A DNA stretch of 20,997 nt from a virus: IMG/VR virus record IMGVR_UViG_3300020596_000120, positions 1 through 20,997 of that record; one strand, 5' to 3'. The translations under genes and the position numbers were made by a program. Numbering within the stretch: position 1 is the stretch's first letter; every line of letters begins with the position of its first letter. The notes beneath the pieces were generated by a model. That model had not been told where the DNA came from. It saw only the letters and a program-made list of their open reading frames with translations, and made no database searches. Shown piece by piece: positions 15,082 to 20,824 of this stretch.

Positions 15082-15332
15082 TATCGGTGCCCATCCAGTA
15101 TTTTGACAAAATAACTCGCCCAAATCGATTCTTGATTCCTAATAGAGAAGTGGCACGGCTTACATAAACATATTAGGTTTTTCATATCGTACCTTAAGTA
15201 TGGGTTGTCGGCCCACCTAAATATATGATGAATCTGTAGGTTCCGGGCCATCTTCCTTTTTTTGCACATTTGACAGGTGCTCTTATCTCTTTTGCGAACC
15301 CTCTTATTTAAATCTCGGTCAGACTCTCTCAC
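15081..15332 (-). CDS. HNH endonuclease, 83 aa
   Basis: The start is GTG at 15332, which overlaps the upstream stop as TAGTG; the stop overlaps the next ATG as TAATG. Cysteines C20, C23, C57 and C60 form two CxxC zinc pairs. The HNH core is H35/H36 in LQIHHIFRW, N52 in MKNLICL, and H61 in KPCH. Small HNH proteins next to terminases in HK97-like phages help cut DNA at packaging. The position between a candidate small terminase and a ClpP-like protease fits this. A stand-alone homing nuclease is the alternative, but the tight start/stop overlaps on both sides suggest a resident phage gene. Confidence 0.82.
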   Translation of the reverse strand: MRESDRDLNKRVRKRDKSTCQMCKKRKMARNLQIHHIFRWADNPYLRYDMKNLICLCKPCHFSIRNQESIWASYFVKILDGHR

Positions 15333-16135
15333 TAATCCGTCCTCATGACCGTATCGGAATTAAGAAGGGGCCTATCCACCACACCGTCCTCATATCTAAT
15401 GGCTGTTCCGAGCCTGTCATACTCGGCCTTAGCTGCCAGCCTATACTTTTCCATTTCTAGGCCGACCTGTTTCCTAAATTCGGAGTTCTCTGTTAGGCGA
15501 GTCATGAGGGCCGTGAATGTTTGCTTGCTATCCTCAATATGCTTAACTCTTTGATCTCGGGTTCCCTTAATGGCCTTGAGTAGGTCTGACTTTTGCTTCA
15601 TCAAGCTTTGATACTCGTCCGACATGTTTTTCATCGAGCCATACATCGTGGCAAGCTGACGCTCTAAAAGGCTAAGCATCTCAATATCCCAAGTCCCCGG
15701 TGGCTTTTGTTTTTCGCTTAGGATCGCGTACTGAATTTGCTCCATCTGTCTTCGTATGGTCCCCTGACCAATCAATATTCGGTCGCACATAATACTAATT
15801 TTAATAATATCAAGAATCTGCATTTCTTCGGTGTGGAACACGTCATCCTTGAACTGAGCATACATCTTGGCGTATTGCTCCTCAAACGTCTTGAGTTCGT
15901 CCCTATCGAACTGCTTCATCAGATCCCCATAGAATGGCCTCGTCTTTAAATGGGCCTTGGTGTCAATCTTAAGCTGCTCTATGCGGGCAACCCCCAAGTT
16001 CTGAATAATATAATCTTGAATCTTATCGGCTCTACGCCCCAAATGTGCCGCCATTTCTTTGCACGACAACTTATCTTTATTCTTAATTATATAGTCAACT
16101 TCTTCGACCGTAAATTTGCTTGGTTTATCTGCCAT
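15332..16135 (-). CDS. DNA-binding protein, candidate small terminase subunit, 267 aa
   Basis: I choose ATG 16135 (MADKPSKFTVEEVDYI), which overlaps the sigma gene's last codons by 11 bases; GGGAGG lies 15 bases upstream, rather far. A TTG start nine codons upstream is possible. Residues 8-45 contain a helix-turn-helix-like segment (FTVEEVDYIIKNKDKLSCKEMAAHL...). Residues 75-240 are long helices with heptad spacing and many Lys, Glu and Gln, which could form the oligomerisation region. A small DNA-binding, helical protein just upstream of HNH and in the terminase area is what small terminase subunits look like, but no family motif is clear. A packaging or regulatory role is inferred from the neighbourhood. 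It is followed by the HNH gene in a TAGTG overlap. Confidence 0.45.
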   Translation of the reverse strand: MADKPSKFTVEEVDYIIKNKDKLSCKEMAAHLGRRADKIQDYIIQNLGVARIEQLKIDTKAHLKTRPFYGDLMKQFDRDELKTFEEQYAKMYAQFKDDVFHTEEMQILDIIKISIMCDRILIGQGTIRRQMEQIQYAILSEKQKPPGTWDIEMLSLLERQLATMYGSMKNMSDEYQSLMKQKSDLLKAIKGTRDQRVKHIEDSKQTFTALMTRLTENSEFRKQVGLEMEKYRLAAKAEYDRLGTAIRYEDGVVDRPLLNSDTVMRTD

Positions 16136-16643
16136 ATACTTGAGCCATCGCCTCCCTAACAATATGCACTATCTCTTTTTTGCGAGTCTGACTAATTCTC
16201 ACCCCGGCCAACATTCTAAGATAGTCTTTTCTGTGGATGACCGGAATAAGTTTATCTAATTCTTTTTTTCTATCCATACCATCTATTAGGGCCGCATAAT
16301 CAACCTCATACATCTTACTTACCTTATCCATATTGCCGGGGCTCATCAGGGCCCTCTTGACAACCTGAAGGTGTTCAGCGGTGCCCGCATTGGGCCGATA
16401 GAAATGATCCCTCTTAAAGGTCTTCATTCTGTTGCTGATATGATTCGCTATAAAGTTTTTGAAGGGGCGAATCCCGTCGTAACGGGTTAAAGCATCCATG
16501 CCCATGATATAGGCCTCTTGAACTAGATCTTCCGCCGTAAAATTAGCGAACGCATACTTCGGGGCTATGTTATTGGCTAGCTCCCAAATTATTAGGTGAT
16601 GATCTTCATTTGAGAGAATTTTTTGATTGTTTTCTTTATCCAT
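16125..16643 (-). CDS. Sigma-70-like transcription factor (T4 gp55-like size), 172 aa
   Basis: Residues 20-82 match sigma-70 region 2: ELANNIAPKYAFANFTAEDLV-type helices, EDLVQEAYIMGMDALTRYDG (38-57), PFKNFIANHISNRMKTFKRD (60-79). These are the parts that bind the RNA polymerase clamp and the -10 element. The C-terminal half (about 100-170) is Lys/Arg-rich and helical and may hold a reduced region 4. The length, 172 residues, is close to the T4 late sigma gp55. It heads the leftward cluster, with late motif E about 220 bases upstream, and there is no strong ribosome site; an AGATATATACTCA element on the plus strand (16646-16658) lies directly before ATG 16643. The natural hypothesis is that it directs late transcription from the six-copy motif. 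Whether it is the sigma that reads that motif is not shown by sequence. Confidence 0.7.
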   Translation of the reverse strand: MDKENNQKILSNEDHHLIIWELANNIAPKYAFANFTAEDLVQEAYIMGMDALTRYDGIRPFKNFIANHISNRMKTFKRDHFYRPNAGTAEHLQVVKRALMSPGNMDKVSKMYEVDYAALIDGMDRKKELDKLIPVIHRKDYLRMLAGVRISQTRKKEIVHIVREAMAQVYGR

Positions 16644-16777
16644 GCAGATATATACTCATTTTATAAGGGGTTTTTACAAGTTACGCCTCAAAACAAGCAA
16701 TATGGGCACATATTAATAACCGTAATACTAAAAAATAAGTAACGTAATCTTCGCTAATCACTCAGATTGGAGATACC

Positions 16778-16799
16778 TCGTCTGAGAATTTTCAGACGA
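16778..16799. other. Perfect inverted repeat TCGTCTGA...TCAGACGA
   Basis: Eight-base arms pair perfectly around GAATTT. No T-run follows on either strand. It lies between the sigma gene and late motif E, about 140 bases from the sigma start, and could be an operator or an RNA hairpin in the sigma leader. A second inverted repeat, CAACTTTT/AAAAGTTG, follows at 16815-16832. Confidence 0.45.
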
Positions 16800-16862
16800 T
16801 CTTTCGCCAATAACGGCTTCAGATCAACTTTTAAAAAAGTTGCAAAATTGTGTGTTGGCCCA

Positions 16863-16886
16863 AATGGTACAAAGAAAAAAATAAGG
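16863..16886 (-). promoter_or_regulatory. Late-promoter-like motif, copy E
   Basis: The plus strand reads AATGGTACAAAGAAAAAAAT then AAGG. On the minus strand this is CCTTATTTTTTTCTTTG then TACCATT. It lacks the second TA of the TATAT box and is the most distant from its gene, about 220 bases upstream of 16643. Confidence 0.45.
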
Positions 16887-17059
16887 AAGGGGGCTTTTTA
16901 CGGGGGCGACTTCTGCCACTAGAGGGCCCCAAACCTAACTTTATGGGCCCCGACACCTCTTTTCCCAAAATAATTTACCTACTTGGGGAAATCTTGAAAG
17001 AATTTTACGGGTTCGTTGTTAAAACGATATCCCGACTTACAGTACATTCTGTATTAGCC

Positions 17060-17224
17060 TTTAACGCAGTGTAAGGCGTATGTGTTTTGTGTTTGAGATT
17101 ACCGATAGGTGACAATGTAGACCAACAGGGATGTTGGGCTAAGATGATAATTGAAGAAAGCGTAGCTATGACGAATTGACAGGATGTCTTACGAAGCCGG
17201 GGTATCGACCGAGGGCTTTTTTTT
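17060..17224 (+). ncRNA. Candidate small structured RNA ending in an intrinsic terminator
   Basis: There is no protein gene here, yet the stretch has several hairpins in order: CCAAC/GTTGG around AGGGAT (17122-17137), GACA/TGTC near 17177-17188, and a terminator at 17194-17224. A terminator this good with no gene before it on the plus strand suggests a short transcript. The 5' end is not determined; a weak TTGAGA/TGTAGA pair near 17093-17121 is one option. No Rfam family is recognised by eye. Confidence 0.3.
17194..17224 (+). terminator. Intrinsic terminator without an upstream gene
   Basis: AAGCC pairs with GGCTT, with an inner GGT/ACC pair around ATCG, and eight T follow (17217-17224). Confidence 0.65.
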
Positions 17225-17309
17225 ACCTAAAGGAAAAAACTTCTATAAAAGGCCCGCCCTCATATGTATGTTAATAGGAAGATGTACTAATTTTTTTATT
17301 TGCTACCTT

Positions 17310-17328
17310 AAGGGCCAAAGCCCTTTTA
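17310..17328 (+). terminator. Weak terminator-like hairpin
   Basis: AAGGGC and GCCCTT pair perfectly around CAAA and are followed by TTTAT-like sequence. The T-run is short, so termination would be weak. Confidence 0.35.
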
Positions 17329-17397
17329 TCTCACTACGTTCGCCCCCATCTCCAAAGTTGCGTTAAAGGTTCTTCCCCCAATCTTTTGGTTCCGCCT

Positions 17398-17426
17398 CAC
17401 CCTAGTGGGTCGGCTTATTCGCCCCC
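17398..17426 (+). repeat. 29-bp dispersed repeat (core TGGGTCGG), copy 3
   Basis: Reads CACCCTAGTGGGTCGG then CTTATTCGCCCCC. It is nearly identical to copy 1 read on the minus strand. A T7 run follows at 17440-17447. Confidence 0.6.
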
Positions 17427-17513
17427 ATAAGTTGTTTCATTTTTTTACATAGTTCTCCCCATCCATATTTACGATGTTGCGATAGGTGCTGTTCCAGAAT
17501 TATGGTGGGGGCC

Positions 17514-17542
17514 AATCCAGATGGGTCGGGTTAACCATTCCA
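17514..17542 (+). repeat. 29-bp dispersed repeat (core TGGGTCGG), copy 4
   Basis: Reads AATCCAGATGGGTCGGGTT then AACCATTCCA. It forms the 5' half of the bulged terminator 17514-17566. Confidence 0.6.
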
Positions 17543-17566
17543 GAAAGAATGGCCCGGATTTTTTTT
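17514..17566 (+). terminator. Bulged terminator containing repeat copy 4
   Basis: CCATTC pairs with GAATGG around CAGAAA (17535-17552). Below it, GGG can pair with CCC and AATCC with GGATT, the 5' side carrying bulges with the TCGG core. Eight T follow. The repeated core is therefore in the bulged 5' arm, not in the paired stem. Confidence 0.6.
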
Positions 17567-17582
17567 GGCATTTCTCTCGTAT

Positions 17583-17646
17583 AGAATAGAATATATTAGA
17601 ACCATATATAGTAGAATAGGATAGAGCTATGTATAACAGAATATAC
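17583..17646 (+). repeat. A/T-rich AGAATA repeats
   Basis: AGAATA occurs at 17583, 17588, 17613 and 17638, mixed with TATATA-like stretches. It lies between two copies of the 29-bp repeat and upstream of the endonuclease gene. It could be an unwinding element or a promoter cluster. Confidence 0.35.
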
Positions 17647-17659
17647 TAGCCCATTACTT

Positions 17660-17688
17660 TACCCGAGTGGGTCGGATGAACCATTGGT
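17660..17688 (+). repeat. 29-bp dispersed repeat (core TGGGTCGG), copy 5
   Basis: Reads TACCCGAGTGGGTCGG then ATGAACCATTGGT. GAACCATT in the 3' part is close to copy 4's TAACCATT, and both are followed by a T-run about 20 bases later (17705-17710 here). Confidence 0.6.
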
Positions 17689-17778
17689 AAAAGGAATTTC
17701 CAGATTTTTTAACATATTTGCTGGGATGTGTATTTAATTTAAACCACCCCGCACTAGTTTAATTAAAATGGAGAAACT

Positions 17779-18780
17779 ATGAGCCGTCCTATTGGAACAC
17801 CTCAGAAAAAAAGAAATTCTTTAACATATCTTGAAATTAAAAACGTTATTGTAGATCATGATTTATTGACTAATAACGAAATCTTAGAAAAATACAATAT
17901 TTCGCTTTACCAACTGAGAGATATCAGAAGAGAATATAAGTTAAAAAACAAATCTATATCCCACCTAATATCTAAGAAAAATAAAATAAAGATGCATCAT
18001 TCCGATGCTATTTGTGGAATTTATGGAATTTATAGGCATGATGGAAAGAAGATATATATAGGATCTTCTGTCAATATAAGGACTAGATTAAAAGGCCATA
18101 TATCTGACCTAGAAAATAAAAACCATACAAACAAAGAAATGCAGGAAGATTATTTTGATCATAGCTGGTCCTGCTATCTAATAAAAGAGTGTGATGAATC
18201 CGATCTATTAAAAATTGAAAATGAGATAATTTGCAGTTTACATAATTCAGTTATTTATAATAAAAATAAGTATACAAATTTAGAAGTTGATTATTTGGCG
18301 GCTTATGAAAAGATGAAAGATATGATTTTAATAGATCCCGTATCTGGATGTTGGAATTGGACTGGTAGGATTCATAAGAATTACGGAAGATTTGACTTTG
18401 ATGGAAAGATGTTAATGCCTCATAGAGTTTCCTATATTTGTCATAATAACAAATATTCTTATTGCGTTCATCATAAGTGTGGAAATAAAATATGTTGTAA
18501 TCCTGAGCATCTTGAGGATTCTAGCATATCTCAGAACAATCATCATTTTAGAAACACTGAGCAGTATATTGAAGGAAATAGCTTAGTCCATCTAATGAAT
18601 TCTAAGTTATGGCCTTATCGGGACAGGATAATAGAACTCAGGGAGTCTGGTATTTTTTTTAAAGACATTAAAGATGATATCCAGACAAGTGTGGAGAAAA
18701 ATACGATTAGACATTTCTATCTTAGATACAAAGATTATTTGGGAAAGAATGATGAGGCCGGAAACATGGGGGGAGTTTAA
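17779..18780 (+). CDS. GIY-YIG and HNH double-nuclease homing endonuclease, 333 aa
   Basis: GGAG six bases before ATG 17779 supports the start. Residues 15-55 are a helix-turn-helix-like segment (LTNNEILEKYNISLYQLRDI). Residues 80-152 form a GIY-YIG nuclease: GIYGIYRHDGKKIYIGSS with R101/R103, H107 and the E of KIENEII near 147. Residues 185-255 form an HNH_3-like domain: CWNWTGRIHKNYG, MPHRVSYI, then CVHHKCGNKICCNPEHL with H231/H232, N241 and H244 plus zinc cysteines. The C-terminal 60 residues hold another helix-turn-helix-like segment (RDRIIELRESGIFFKDI). Both nuclease cores look intact. Two nuclease domains of different families in one free-standing protein are uncommon. The sequence is strongly A/T-rich, as in a mobile gene. 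It has no late motif and is the first plus-strand gene after the strand switch. Confidence 0.85.
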   Translation: MSRPIGTPQKKRNSLTYLEIKNVIVDHDLLTNNEILEKYNISLYQLRDIRREYKLKNKSISHLISKKNKIKMHHSDAICGIYGIYRHDGKKIYIGSSVNIRTRLKGHISDLENKNHTNKEMQEDYFDHSWSCYLIKECDESDLLKIENEIICSLHNSVIYNKNKYTNLEVDYLAAYEKMKDMILIDPVSGCWNWTGRIHKNYGRFDFDGKMLMPHRVSYICHNNKYSYCVHHKCGNKICCNPEHLEDSSISQNNHHFRNTEQYIEGNSLVHLMNSKLWPYRDRIIELRESGIFFKDIKDDIQTSVEKNTIRHFYLRYKDYLGKNDEAGNMGGV

Positions 18781-18840
18781 TTAATAGGGAAAGTTTCGTG
18801 ATATGTGATGAAGCCATACCGAAAAAGGTTGAAAAATTCA

Positions 18841-18879
18841 ACCCCCCTCCAGAGGGGACAACCCCCGGCAGGGGGGGTG
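18841..18879. repeat. GC-rich double hairpin, REP-like
   Basis: CCCCT/AGGGG (18844-18857) and ACCCCC/GGGGGT (18861-18878) stand side by side in an A/T-rich setting, and outer arms of C and G runs can also pair. Paired GC-rich hairpins of this style are common bacterial intergenic repeats. Only one copy is in the window, so repeat status is untested. Confidence 0.4.
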
Positions 18880-18951
18880 AACAATTCCGCGTACCGATCC
18901 GAACAATTCCGGAAAAATATCCGAAATAATCTTGTGCCGTTTTTTGCCTCA

Positions 18952-19037
18952 TTTTGAGAATCCACGTCCCAATTTGAGAATTCTCATTATCAGACTGAGA
19001 TTCTCACTTTGAAACATTTCATCTCATTTTGAGAATT
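18952..19037. promoter_or_regulatory. Cluster of TGAGAAT operator-like palindromes
   Basis: TGAGAAT occurs at 18955, 18975 and 19030. TGAGAATTCTCA (18975-18986) is a perfect 12-base palindrome, TGAGATTCTCA (18996-19006) an 11-base odd palindrome, and TCTCATTTTGAGA (19022-19034) a spaced one. Regular, symmetric, close sites suggest cooperative binding of a dimeric regulator or an initiator protein. No matching regulator gene is recognisable in the window. Confidence 0.5.
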
Positions 19038-19388
19038 ATTTTTCTTGTGCCAAAACGTTCAAAAATTTCTTCCATAAAAAATCTTCTTTTCGTGGGTTTG
19101 GCATGGTATTAATTTTGTTTTGGATAAACTCCAATGCGGTTTCATAATGTGTGTTGTTCGAATCTTTCTCAGCGCGTGAGCGTATCGACTATCTCACAAG
19201 GACAATTTACCAAAAAAACAAATTAAAATTTAATGGTGTGAATTCTTACCTTTAATAACATTAGTTTTGCTTCATTTCGCTCAGAATCGACGATAAGACA
19301 CTAGTTGACCACAATATACCATTGGCGAAAAAACGCTTTAAAAATGATTCTAGAGTGTTTAAGCCGTATTTAAAAAATCAATTTAATA

Positions 19389-19512
19389 GTGCAATGAGGC
19401 GGTGCAATGAGGCGGTGCAATGAGGCGGTGCAATGAGGCGGTGCAATGAGGCGGTGCAATGAGGCGGTGCAATGAGGCGGTGCAATGAGGCGGTGCAATG
19501 AGGCGGTGCAAT
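19389..19512 (+). repeat. 13-bp tandem array, nine copies plus a partial
   Basis: GTGCAATGAGGCG is repeated nine times without variation (19389-19505), then GTGCAAT (19506-19512). The inverse of the first half, ATTGCAC, recurs nearby in CCCATTGCACTATATG (around 19539-19554). The perfect identity suggests recent expansion or selection. It lies just upstream of a small gene and could be an iteron-type origin element, an operator array or slippage. Confidence 0.9.
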
Positions 19513-19619
19513 TAATTCGTGAAAATATTTTTAGTTAACCCATTGCACTATATGGCATAGTCGCTACTCTTTATGTAGTGGTTTTGTTTTGTTTTGTTTC
19601 TAGTCTAAAGGGTTTAATC

Positions 19620-19985
19620 ATGGTTCAACGTGAGTTTTTCGATAACTATGTTACTAATATGCAAGTAGAGGATACTTGCGAATCAGAGCGTTTAGCATGG
19701 ATTGACGAATGGGGAACTAAGATACAACGTGATTGCGATATCTTGGTCGATTCTGATTCCGACATGGAATTGCTATCTCGCAAAGTGTTTGGTCTAGATG
19801 GAATTAAAATTCGCAAGGATAAAAAAATCGCGGATCAAATTGTTCCTACATCAATTACTAGTGCCGATATCGCACTGCGCGAAGAATTGTTTTGCAGGAT
19901 GATTAATTTGGGGAAGCTAGTTTCCCCAGAACAGTTTGAACGTGCGATGAAGCTAGAATCTCCCCTAGATCTAGTTGAGGAATAG
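19620..19985 (+). CDS. Unrecognised soluble protein, 121 aa
   Basis: I start it at ATG 19620, after AAAGGG with suitable spacing; a GTG start 14 codons upstream adds a hydrophobic stretch and lacks a ribosome site. The product (MVQREFFDNYVTNMQVEDTC...) is acidic and rich in Asp, Glu and Lys, with helical segments such as LAWIDEWGTKIQRDCDI and an end LVSPEQFERAMKLESPLDLVEE. No motif, signal peptide or membrane segment is seen. It follows the 13-bp array and precedes a tiny membrane peptide gene, with which it likely forms one short operon ended by the terminator at 20065. Like many early phage genes in such settings it may be a small host-takeover or control protein, but that is a guess. Confidence 0.7.
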   Translation: MVQREFFDNYVTNMQVEDTCESERLAWIDEWGTKIQRDCDILVDSDSDMELLSRKVFGLDGIKIRKDKKIADQIVPTSITSADIALREELFCRMINLGKLVSPEQFERAMKLESPLDLVEE

Positions 19986-19986
19986 C

Positions 19987-20052
19987 ATGGAATTAGTTAT
20001 CGTCGTTTTGGTAATATGTGTTTTTTTGGTAGAAATATCAAAAAATAGGTAA
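19987..20052 (+). CDS. 21-aa membrane micropeptide
   Basis: A 21-codon frame starts at ATG 19987, one base after the stop of the previous gene, and uses GAGGA (inside that gene's end) five or six bases upstream, a strong ribosome site. The peptide MELVIVVLVICVFLVE followed by ISKNR is a single membrane helix with an acidic N-terminal side and a basic tail. Its stop overlaps a downstream ATG as TAATG and is followed by a terminator at 20065. Small membrane peptides of this kind can bind host membrane proteins; nothing more can be said. Confidence 0.5.
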   Translation: MELVIVVLVICVFLVEISKNR

Positions 20053-20064
20053 TGTGGATTGTGT

Positions 20065-20093
20065 CCCCTCCCATATGTTTGGGAGGGGGTTTT
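20065..20093 (+). terminator. Strong intrinsic terminator
   Basis: CCCCTCCC pairs with GGGAGGGG around ATATGTTT and is followed by GTTTTG. It closes the small operon 19620-20052. Confidence 0.8.
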
Positions 20094-20120
20094 GTGAGAA
20101 TCTTAAGAAAGTTTATTAAA

Positions 20121-20675
20121 ATGTCGAACGCAAAAAAAATCGCTTTGAACGTAGTAAAAAGCATGGATTTCAATGGCAATTCCATCGATATCAAAGCAAA
20201 TTGGGTATTTGTGGAAACCGATAAAAACGATAGATCGGATTGTTGCTATGGCAACATAGAACACGCTTGGAGTTCGTATGGTGAATTCGCTTGGATGAAT
20301 TATGTGAGTGTAAAATCGTACACTGGAAAGCGCAGCTATGGCGAAAACAAAGGTAGCTGGCTTGACCATGACTACAATTTGGGAGCTGGCTTTAATCATT
20401 CCCGATTGAGTGCATTAGAGGATACTTGCAAGAAACTAAAATCGTTCGAAACCAAGCTTGGGAAACACGCTGAAAAATACGGATCGGCTGATTCGTTCGC
20501 AGAGTTTTTGTTTCGACTAGCTATCGTTTCGAAGTGTGATTTTATCCTCACTGAAAAGCGGGTTGAGTCGTCTTACAACTATAGGGCGAACCTAGTTGAC
20601 GGAGATGGAAAACAATATTTGAAAGCAATCTGCGAACTCCCCAAGATGGAAACCGTAGTGGTTGAAACCGAGTAG
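20121..20675 (+). CDS. Unrecognised protein, 184 aa
   Basis: I choose ATG 20121 (MSNAKKIALNVVKSMDFNG), after AAGAAAG; the in-frame ATG at 20052 would put the terminator hairpin inside the coding region and is rejected. The protein is rich in Lys, Asp, Asn, Tyr and Ser, with a beta-like middle (KANWVFVETDKNDRSDCCYGNIEHAWSSYGE) and helices at ALEDTCKKLKSFETKLGKHAEKYGS. There are no catalytic motifs, membrane segments or zinc pairs. It has a terminator before it and another right after it, so it forms its own transcription unit; its promoter was not found. It may be an early phage protein of unknown role. Confidence 0.75.
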   Translation: MSNAKKIALNVVKSMDFNGNSIDIKANWVFVETDKNDRSDCCYGNIEHAWSSYGEFAWMNYVSVKSYTGKRSYGENKGSWLDHDYNLGAGFNHSRLSALEDTCKKLKSFETKLGKHAEKYGSADSFAEFLFRLAIVSKCDFILTEKRVESSYNYRANLVDGDGKQYLKAICELPKMETVVVETE

Positions 20676-20705
20676 CAACTAGCTAGTTCGAATCATTCAC
20701 AATGC

Positions 20706-20736
20706 AAGCCCCTAGTAAATCACTGGGGGCTTTTTT
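20706..20736 (+). terminator. Strong intrinsic terminator
   Basis: AAGCCCCTAGT pairs with ACTGGGGGCTT (one wobble) around AAATC, and six T follow. It lies 30 bases after the stop of the 184-residue gene. Confidence 0.88.
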
Positions 20737-20824
20737 CGTTTTTTGGTATTGTGGCAACGTCAACTATTCCGATACAAGCAATATTGGAAAAATATTGTCC
20801 AGACACAAAAACGAGATTCGAAAA

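Larger units (their letters stand above)
16644..17778. other. Non-coding divergent region between leftward and rightward genes
   Basis: No convincing gene lies here; the short plus-strand frames have no good ribosome site or family likeness. It contains two perfect inverted repeats (16778-16799, 16815-16832), late motif E, several plus-strand terminator-like hairpins, three copies of the 29-bp repeat and an A/T-rich AGAATA region. Promoters for both directions must be here. It may also produce small RNAs or hold an origin. Confidence 0.6.
18781..19619. other. Non-coding gap with palindromes and a 13-bp array
   Basis: Contents by position: a GC-rich double hairpin (18841-18879), a cluster of TGAGAAT palindromes (18952-19037), an A/T-rich stretch without recognisable features apart from a CTCA/TGAG hairpin near 19171-19184 (19038-19388), the 13-bp array (19389-19512), and a leader to the gene at 19620. 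A short open frame (18808-18957, 49 codons) covers the double hairpin but has no ribosome site. The gap may hold a replication or control region. Confidence 0.5.

Noticed and set aside
17060-17224. Group I intron or hammerhead ribozyme
   Set aside because: The conserved core sequences of group I introns and the CTGATGA/GAAA hammerhead core are not present in proper order; only generic hairpins are seen.
16850-17366. Two short plus-strand open frames (16850-17074 and 17184-17366)
   Set aside because: No ribosome site or family likeness. The first overlaps late motif E and the second overlaps a terminator hairpin and T-run.
18808-18957. 49-codon frame across the GC-rich double hairpin
   Set aside because: No ribosome site, and the composition of the peptide is explained by the C/G-run hairpins.
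19389-19512. CRISPR-like array
   Set aside because: The 13-bp units are directly adjacent with no spacers, so this is a simple tandem repeat.
20052-20675. Longer start for the 184-residue gene at ATG 20052 (TAATG overlap)
   Set aside because: It would place a strong terminator hairpin inside the coding region; the extra residues are just the translated hairpin.
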